Assembly (NCBI RefSeq): GCF_000380125.1 | Contig: NZ_KB904574.1 | Location: 145,418 to 209,417, forward strand | Source: Streptococcus ovis DSM 16829 | Lineage (GTDB): Bacteria > Bacillota > Bacilli > Lactobacillales > Streptococcaceae | Reading direction: 5' to 3' | DNA length: 64,000 bases | In this document: positions 63,695 through 64,000 of the stretch, piece after piece | How positions within the stretch are numbered: the stretch's first letter is position 1 | Layout: each line of letters begins with the position of its first letter | Notes under the pieces: model-generated | The model's input: only the letters and a program-made list of their open reading frames with translations | What the model was told of the DNA's origin: nothing | The model's database searches: none | Translations under genes and position numbers: made by a program

Positions 63695-64000
63695 ATGAAT
63701 ATTCAACAATTGCGCTATGTTGTAGCGATTGCCAATAGTGGAACTTTTCGTGAGGCAGCTGAAAAAATGTTTGTTTCACAACCAAGTCTTTCGATCTCTG
63801 TGCGTGATTTAGAGAAGGAATTAGGCTTTAAAATTTTCAATCGGACCAGTTCTGGGGCTTTTTTGACGCGACGAGGAATGGATTTTTACGAAAAAGCACA
63901 GCAATTGGTAAAAGGCTTCGACTCGTTTGAGAATCTCTATTTGCAACCAGAAGAAGAGAAGGTCGAATTTTCAATCTCTAGTCAGCACTATGATTTTTTG
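63695..64000 (+). CDS. LysR-family transcriptional regulator, 3'-truncated by window edge
   Basis: The first 102 residues of a LysR regulator. The winged helix is visible in MNIQQLRYVVAIANSG, FREAAEKMFVSQPSLS and VRDLEKELGFKIFNR. The SSQHYDFL at the edge matches SVSSQHYAFV of the CpsY-type protein in this window, so the two belong to the same subfamily. The ligand domain lies outside. Confidence 0.92.
   Translation, partial: MNIQQLRYVVAIANSGTFREAAEKMFVSQPSLSISVRDLEKELGFKIFNRTSSGAFLTRRGMDFYEKAQQLVKGFDSFENLYLQPEEEKVEFSISSQHYDFL

Overview
This window comes from the chromosome of a low-GC Gram-positive coccus and almost certainly from Streptococcus. The evidence is a wzg-wzh-wzd-wze (cpsABCD) capsule operon with a divergent CpsY/MtaR-type LysR gene, a sortase-C pilus cluster, two PyrR-type attenuators, an L27 protein with the Firmicutes N-terminal extension, and close streptococcal-type ParC, PyrDB, GlgC and S1 proteins. 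The gene content recalls the S. suis group, but I cannot fix the species from sequence alone.

Layout. Positions 1-5.2 kb hold the end of a pilus operon: a large ancillary LPKTG pilin cut by the window edge, an LPSTG backbone pilin and a class C sortase, separated by strong hairpins. A membrane-anchored secreted nuclease follows on the minus strand. At 6.3-8.4 kb an AT-rich two-gene island encodes an AAA ATPase and a TOPRIM/RloB-like partner, and looks like an anti-phage system. A Nudix gene and the minus-strand glycogen synthesis operon glgC-glgD-glgA-glgB (promoter with a near-perfect CcpA cre site) lead to the capsule region. The capsule locus (about 15-34.4 kb) contains the regulatory/export genes, a CapD-like dehydratase, an initiating phosphosugar transferase, an aminotransferase, three glycosyltransferases, Wzy, an acyltransferase, LicD, an unusual five-gene module (opine-dehydrogenase-like, HAD phosphatase, nucleotidyltransferase, Asp/Glu-racemase-like, cytidylyltransferase) and Wzx. 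A broken holin-like gene lies just beyond it.

Positions 34.8-43.1 kb are a pyrimidine region: pyrK-pyrDB and pyrF-(PPase-like)-pyrE, each behind its own PyrR attenuator, then ung, a Nudix gene, a helical-repeat protein flanked by a short duplication, a 2H phosphoesterase and pyrC. A glucosaminidase and plsY follow. Positions 44.6-50.4 kb hold topoisomerase IV, with a YkvA-like gene and a Fic AMP-transferase gene sitting between parE and parC. Housekeeping genes complete the window: pepN, ilvE, a DUF2969 protein, tRNA-Tyr, tRNA-Gln, rpsA, tRNA-Arg, threonine aldolase, a cysteine desulfurase with thiI, a GNAT protein, brnQ, rplU-rpmA behind an L21 leader, a zinc-ribbon Nudix protein and the start of a second LysR gene.

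The observations most worth following are the capsule decoration module, the ATPase/TOPRIM pair, the Fic gene between the two topoisomerase IV genes, the absence of a prp protease gene between rplU and rpmA although L27 keeps the Prp cleavage extension, and an 80-nt structured repeat present twice in opposite orientation. No CRISPR array, insertion sequence or intact prophage is visible.
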